DNA of 17,062 bases. Origin: Clostridiales bacterium. Its GTDB lineage: Bacteria; Bacillota; Clostridia; Oscillospirales; Acutalibacteraceae. The translations under genes were made by a program, and so were the position numbers. Under the pieces are notes generated by a model, which saw nothing but the letters and a program-made list of their open reading frames with translations, was not told the DNA's origin and ran no database searches. Below are positions 14,870 through 17,062 of this stretch, one piece after another (the stretch's first letter is position 1; each line of letters opens with the position of its first letter). The DNA lies in the NCBI GenBank assembly GCA_019419895.1, contig JAHZIE010000015.1, forward strand, positions 28,931 through 45,992, read 5' to 3'.

Positions 14870-15055
14870 ATGTTCAGCTCAGAACAGAATGGCAAAAGAA
14901 AAAAAACAAAAAATGTTCCTTTTGACGAAATCCAGGAAGCTGCGAATATCCTTCCCCATATGAACCAGGGGAAAATTCCTTCTGATGTGTTGGGAAGTTA
15001 TACGGGGATGAACGCTGAGGGAGAGCGGCCAGAACAGGATCAGGATGACTTGTAG
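14870..15055 (+). CDS. Small acidic-tailed protein of unknown function
   Basis: A 61-residue soluble protein with a basic N-terminal third (NGKRKKTKNVPFDEI) and an acidic C-terminus (RPEQDQDDL). The phrase IPSDVLGSYTGMN followed by the acidic tail resembles a family of 60-70-residue hypothetical proteins I associate with Lachnospiraceae, where P-x-D-V-x-G-S-Y-T-G and a final Q-D-x-D-D-L are conserved. The function is unknown. The start ATG is 6 bases after AAGGAGT, an excellent ribosome site. An overlapping frame opening at ATG 14844 lacks this and lacks the conserved phrase. It stands alone, followed by two terminator-like hairpins. Presence of the family phrase plus the ribosome site make it a likely real gene despite its size. 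Confidence 0.72.
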   Translation: MFSSEQNGKRKKTKNVPFDEIQEAANILPHMNQGKIPSDVLGSYTGMNAEGERPEQDQDDL

Positions 15056-15098
15056 ATCTTTGAGCACGAACAGCCGGCGGAAGAGAATATAATCTTGA

Positions 15099-15133
15099 GG
15101 GGGGAGTAGTAGAAATCTCCTCCCGGTATTTTT
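15099..15133 (+). terminator. Terminator-like hairpin after the small acidic protein
   Basis: GGGGGGAG (15099-15106) pairs with CTCCTCCC (15117-15124, one G-U), with a 10-base loop and TATTTTT close behind (15127-15133). It is 44 bases past the stop codon. Confidence 0.6.
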
Positions 15134-15161
15134 CAAGAAGAGATCACCTACAGTAAAATCA

Positions 15162-15198
15162 AAAAGGCACAAGGATGGTGTTTTTCCTTGTGCCTTTT
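15162..15198. terminator. Second terminator, perfect 13-bp stem
   Basis: AAAAGGCACAAGG (15162-15174) and its exact complement (15186-15198) enclose an 11-base loop. The T run after the plus-strand stem is only four bases, while on the minus strand five T follow. It insulates the small gene from Ogt in either direction. The rest of 15056-15390 contains only the Ogt promoter region. Confidence 0.7.
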
Positions 15199-15310
15199 CG
15201 TTGTAGTATTATATCAGTTATTGTGATAAAATGATAATGTGCTGAAAGGAAAACTGCCAGGGCTAGGAAAATGGAAGATTTGTATTCTAAAGAGAAATTA
15301 GCCGTATCCT

Positions 15311-15339
15311 TTTGCGGGAACGCCGCTGTGTGATAAAAT
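15311..15339 (+). promoter_or_regulatory. Candidate promoter of the methyltransferase gene
   Basis: TAAAAT at 15334-15339 is preceded by TGA, making an extended -10 element. The -35 region (TTTGCG, 15311-15316, 17-base spacer) is poor. It lies about 55 bases before the Ogt start codon. A second TGATAAAAT occurs at 15224-15232. Confidence 0.35.
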
Positions 15340-15393
15340 ATGGAAAGAAGGCCCTGAAAATACTAACCGATATCTTTATACGGAGGTGCAGTG

Positions 15394-15927
15394 ATGCAGT
15401 ATATCAGTCATTACAATTCTCCCCTTGGAAGGATTCTTTTAGCGGCGGATGAGATCGGTTTAACTGGATTGTGGTTTGAGGGACAAAAATATTTTGCGCT
15501 TTATCTGGATAAAGCGCATGTAGAGAGAGAAATCCCTCTCTTTAAAAAGGTGAAGCGATGGCTTGATATTTATTTTTCAGGAAAGGAGCCGGATTTTTCT
15601 GTGCCGCTTCATTTCAGTGGTACAGACTTTCAGAAAGAAGTATGGAAAATTCTTTGCTCCATTCCATATGGGCAAACGGAGACTTATGGCGGGATTGCGG
15701 ATAGAATTGCCGAAAAGAGAGGATTGCCGCGTATGTCTGCCCAAGCGGTTGGCGGCGCGGTGGGGCATAATGAAATTTCCATCATCGTCCCATGTCACCG
15801 GGTTGTTGGAACAAACGGCAGTTTGACAGGATATGCGGGCGGTATTGATAGAAAGGTGAAGCTGCTGCTTTTGGAAAGGGTGGATATGAAATCCTTATTT
15901 ATTCCTCAAAAGGGTACGGCGCTGTGA
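15394..15927 (+). CDS. ogt: Methylated-DNA-protein-cysteine S-methyltransferase
   Basis: A 177-residue suicide DNA-repair protein that moves a methyl group from O6-methylguanine to its own cysteine. Residues 1-70 form the RNase H-like N-terminal domain (MQYISHYNSPLGRILLAADE, then LTGLWFEGQKYFALYL). The C-terminal domain holds the helix-turn-helix (FQKEVWKILCSIPYGQTETY) and the active site VPCHRVVG with acceptor Cys134, then GYAGGIDRKVKLLLLE. Two positions differ from the common pattern: Gln118 stands where the Arg finger of better-studied relatives lies (R-A-V-G), and Glu127 replaces the Pro of N-P before the active site. The catalytic Cys, His and the downstream GG are kept, so it should be active. 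ATG 15394 is chosen with GGAGGT six bases away; GTG 15391 is only three bases from it. Confidence 0.95.
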   Translation: MQYISHYNSPLGRILLAADEIGLTGLWFEGQKYFALYLDKAHVEREIPLFKKVKRWLDIYFSGKEPDFSVPLHFSGTDFQKEVWKILCSIPYGQTETYGGIADRIAEKRGLPRMSAQAVGGAVGHNEISIIVPCHRVVGTNGSLTGYAGGIDRKVKLLLLERVDMKSLFIPQKGTAL

Positions 15928-15992
15928 AGCCGAAGGGGAACAGCCCGTACCTAAAGCGTCTTACGCCGTTCCCAACCAGTCTGACGCGGTTC

Positions 15993-16094
15993 TTATTCCC
16001 CAATAACGCCGCGAACATTGAGGGAGTAAGAGAACTGTTCTCTGGTCAGATTCTCAGATACGGGCGGCCAGAACAGTCTGACGTTGTTTGCCAT
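15993..16094 (-). CDS. Possible 33-residue small ORF of unknown function
   Basis: Minus-strand ATG at 16094 to TAA at 15993-15995 reads MANNVRLFWPPVSENLTREQ, then FSYSLNVRGVIGE. The composition is unusually protein-like for so short a frame. No ribosome site is clear and the promoter is not visible. A 10-base stretch (CGTCAGACTG in minus sense) occurs inside it and again about 100 bases further on, just past the stop, so it may be a fragment of a repeated gene. I do not recognise it. The remaining parts of 15928-16207 hold nothing else I can support. Confidence 0.25.
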   Translation of the reverse strand: MANNVRLFWPPVSENLTREQFSYSLNVRGVIGE

Positions 16095-16207
16095 TCTGAA
16101 TAATTTTCGTAAAGAAAGCGTCAAAAACTATTCTCTGATATGGCTTTCTCGGAAGCCGTCATCGTCCTGTTACCAGGAGAAGAGGAGAGTTCGCTATGCT
16201 AAAGGAA

Positions 16208-16262
16208 CAAAAAAAGCCCGCGCGATCCATGAAACAATTCCCTCAAATTGGATCGCCGGGCT
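16208..16262 (-). terminator. Rho-independent terminator of the MFS transporter gene
   Basis: In the minus sense AGCCCGGCGATCCA (16262-16249) pairs with TGGATCGCGCGGGCT (16229-16215) with one bulged base, followed directly by TTTTTTTGTTCC. It lies 27 bases after the MFS stop codon. Confidence 0.85.
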
Positions 16263-16288
16263 GAAGCTTTACATTTTTCTTTTTTTCA

Positions 16289-17062
16289 CTAGGAGCAGGA
16301 AGCGTCTGCGCCCGGCGCTTCCTCCCTTCCTTTGTTATGCTGGTTTGTCTTTAAAAGGAAGAGGGTAAAGAGCATGATGAGAGGAAAGATGACAGCAATC
16401 AGCATACCGCATTTTAAACCAAGCTGATCGGGGGTTAACCCGTGAGACGCGCCAAAGGAAAGCAGGGAATCAGATTTCTGGACAAGGTCAGAGAAGAGTC
16501 CGGCAAGCCAGGGGCCGACAGAACAGCCTAAATCGCCTGCCAATGCCAGAATCCCGAACATCGCGGTGCCTCCGGTGGGATAACTTTGGGCGGACAGACT
16601 GAAAACACCGGGCCACATAAGGGCAACGGAAAAACCACAGAAAGCGCAGCCAAACAGGGAAAGCAGGGGCAGTGGCGCGAAAACCGTAATCAGATAACAG
16701 ATGACGCACAGAAGAGCAGAACCAATCAAAGCTTTTTTCAGCGGGAGCCGATCTCCAAGCCAGGCATAAAGCAGCCTTCCTGTTCCCATGAAAATAGCAA
16801 ACAAGCAGGGGCCTAGCAAATCCCCCACAACCTTAGAGACATGAAGGCCTTTCTCAGCAAAAAGGGAAGACCATTGGGACATGGAAAGCTCAGAGGCGCC
16901 TGCGCAGAGCATCAGTATAATTGCCAAAAGAAAAAGCCTGGAGGAAAACAATTTTTTCAGCGGAATTTTTTCATCCTCGGCCACCGCCGGCATTAATGGA
17001 ACCTTGGTAAAACGGAAAAGGTTGTAAATCGGGATGACGGACCATACAAGGGGGAGGAGATA
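16289..17062 (-). CDS. MFS transporter, C-terminal half (partial)
   Basis: The frame is open to the window edge; 257 residues of the C-terminal half are present and the start lies outside. The first visible residues (YLLPLVWSVIPIYNLFRFTK) look like the last span of the N-terminal bundle. A cytoplasmic linker follows (PAVAEDEKIPLKKLFSSR), then six spans: LLAIILMLCAGASEL, LLGPCLFAIFMGTGRLLYAW, ALIGSALLCVICYLITVFAP, LSLFGCAFCGFSVALMWPGV, FGILALAGDLGCSVGPWLAG and MLIAVIFPLIMLFTLFLLKT. The GRLLYAWLGDRLPLKK loop matches the MFS cytoplasmic signature of the second half. The resemblance is to the FucP/sugar-type or YcaD-like MFS carriers of clostridia, but no substrate-binding residue set can be read. 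A strong terminator follows the stop. Its codon use does not look foreign. Confidence 0.9.
   Translation of the reverse strand, partial: YLLPLVWSVIPIYNLFRFTKVPLMPAVAEDEKIPLKKLFSSRLFLLAIILMLCAGASELSMSQWSSLFAEKGLHVSKVVGDLLGPCLFAIFMGTGRLLYAWLGDRLPLKKALIGSALLCVICYLITVFAPLPLLSLFGCAFCGFSVALMWPGVFSLSAQSYPTGGTAMFGILALAGDLGCSVGPWLAGLFSDLVQKSDSLLSFGASHGLTPDQLGLKCGMLIAVIFPLIMLFTLFLLKTNQHNKGREEAPGADASCS

Noticed and set aside
16084..16368. 94-residue plus-strand ORF after Ogt
   Set aside because: It reads through the MFS terminator and into the antisense of the MFS gene, with no ribosome site.
1..17062. CRISPR arrays, tRNA or rRNA genes, intact insertion sequences or integrase genes
   Set aside because: No regularly spaced repeats, cloverleaf-like segments, rRNA-like blocks or transposase/integrase motifs were seen on reading both strands.

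Overview
The window looks like the chromosome of a Gram-positive anaerobe of the Clostridia, most likely Lachnospiraceae-like. The evidence is strong AGGAGG-type ribosome binding sites, NatA/NatB-type ABC exporters, a UlaG-like metallo-hydrolase, a MATE pump, an Ogt whose flanking sequence looks clostridial, and a 61-residue acidic-tailed protein of a kind I associate with Lachnospiraceae. The genus is not determinable from the sequence alone. Most coding DNA is of middling GC, but about 10.9-11.66 kb is visibly AT-richer. There are no rRNA or tRNA genes, no CRISPR array and no intact transposase.

Layout. (1) 1-988, plus strand: the end of an oligopeptide/nickel-type ABC importer operon, with two ATPases overlapping by ATGA. 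(2) 993-1728, minus: a two-domain carboxymuconolactone-decarboxylase-like gene broken into three reading frames. (3) 1729-2355: mostly non-coding, with a bidirectional terminator. (4) 2356-7028, minus: an operon of NatA-like ATPase, two NatB-like permeases and a DUF1835-type protein, with a TTGTAT-N17-TAAGAT promoter. (5) 7387-9272, plus: an XRE-type regulator diverging from that operon, with a perfect 10-bp inverted repeat between them, then a SIMPL-domain protein and an HdeD-like membrane protein. (6) 9285-10895, plus: a sigma-70-family factor with two candidate promoters and a terminator, followed by a small secreted protein with its own promoter and terminator. (7) About 10.9-11.66 kb: an AT-rich graveyard with at least one promoter-bearing dead gene. 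(8) 12013-14216, plus: an MBL-fold hydrolase and a MATE transporter. (9) 14.25-14.82 kb: the 3' stub of a glycerophosphodiester phosphodiesterase and another degraded coding stretch. (10) 14870-15927, plus: a small acidic protein and Ogt. (11) 16289-17062, minus: the C-terminal half of an MFS transporter with a strong terminator.

How the parts may work together. The regulator/operator/ABC-exporter divergon is a plausible self-contained efflux module. One half-site of the operator recurs over the exporter's -35 box. The sigma factor plus small secreted protein looks like a compact regulatory pair without a visible anti-sigma factor, and is the best candidate for something undescribed. The rest is ordinary accessory and housekeeping DNA, interleaved with four or more decaying genes, which suggests a genomic segment undergoing turnover.
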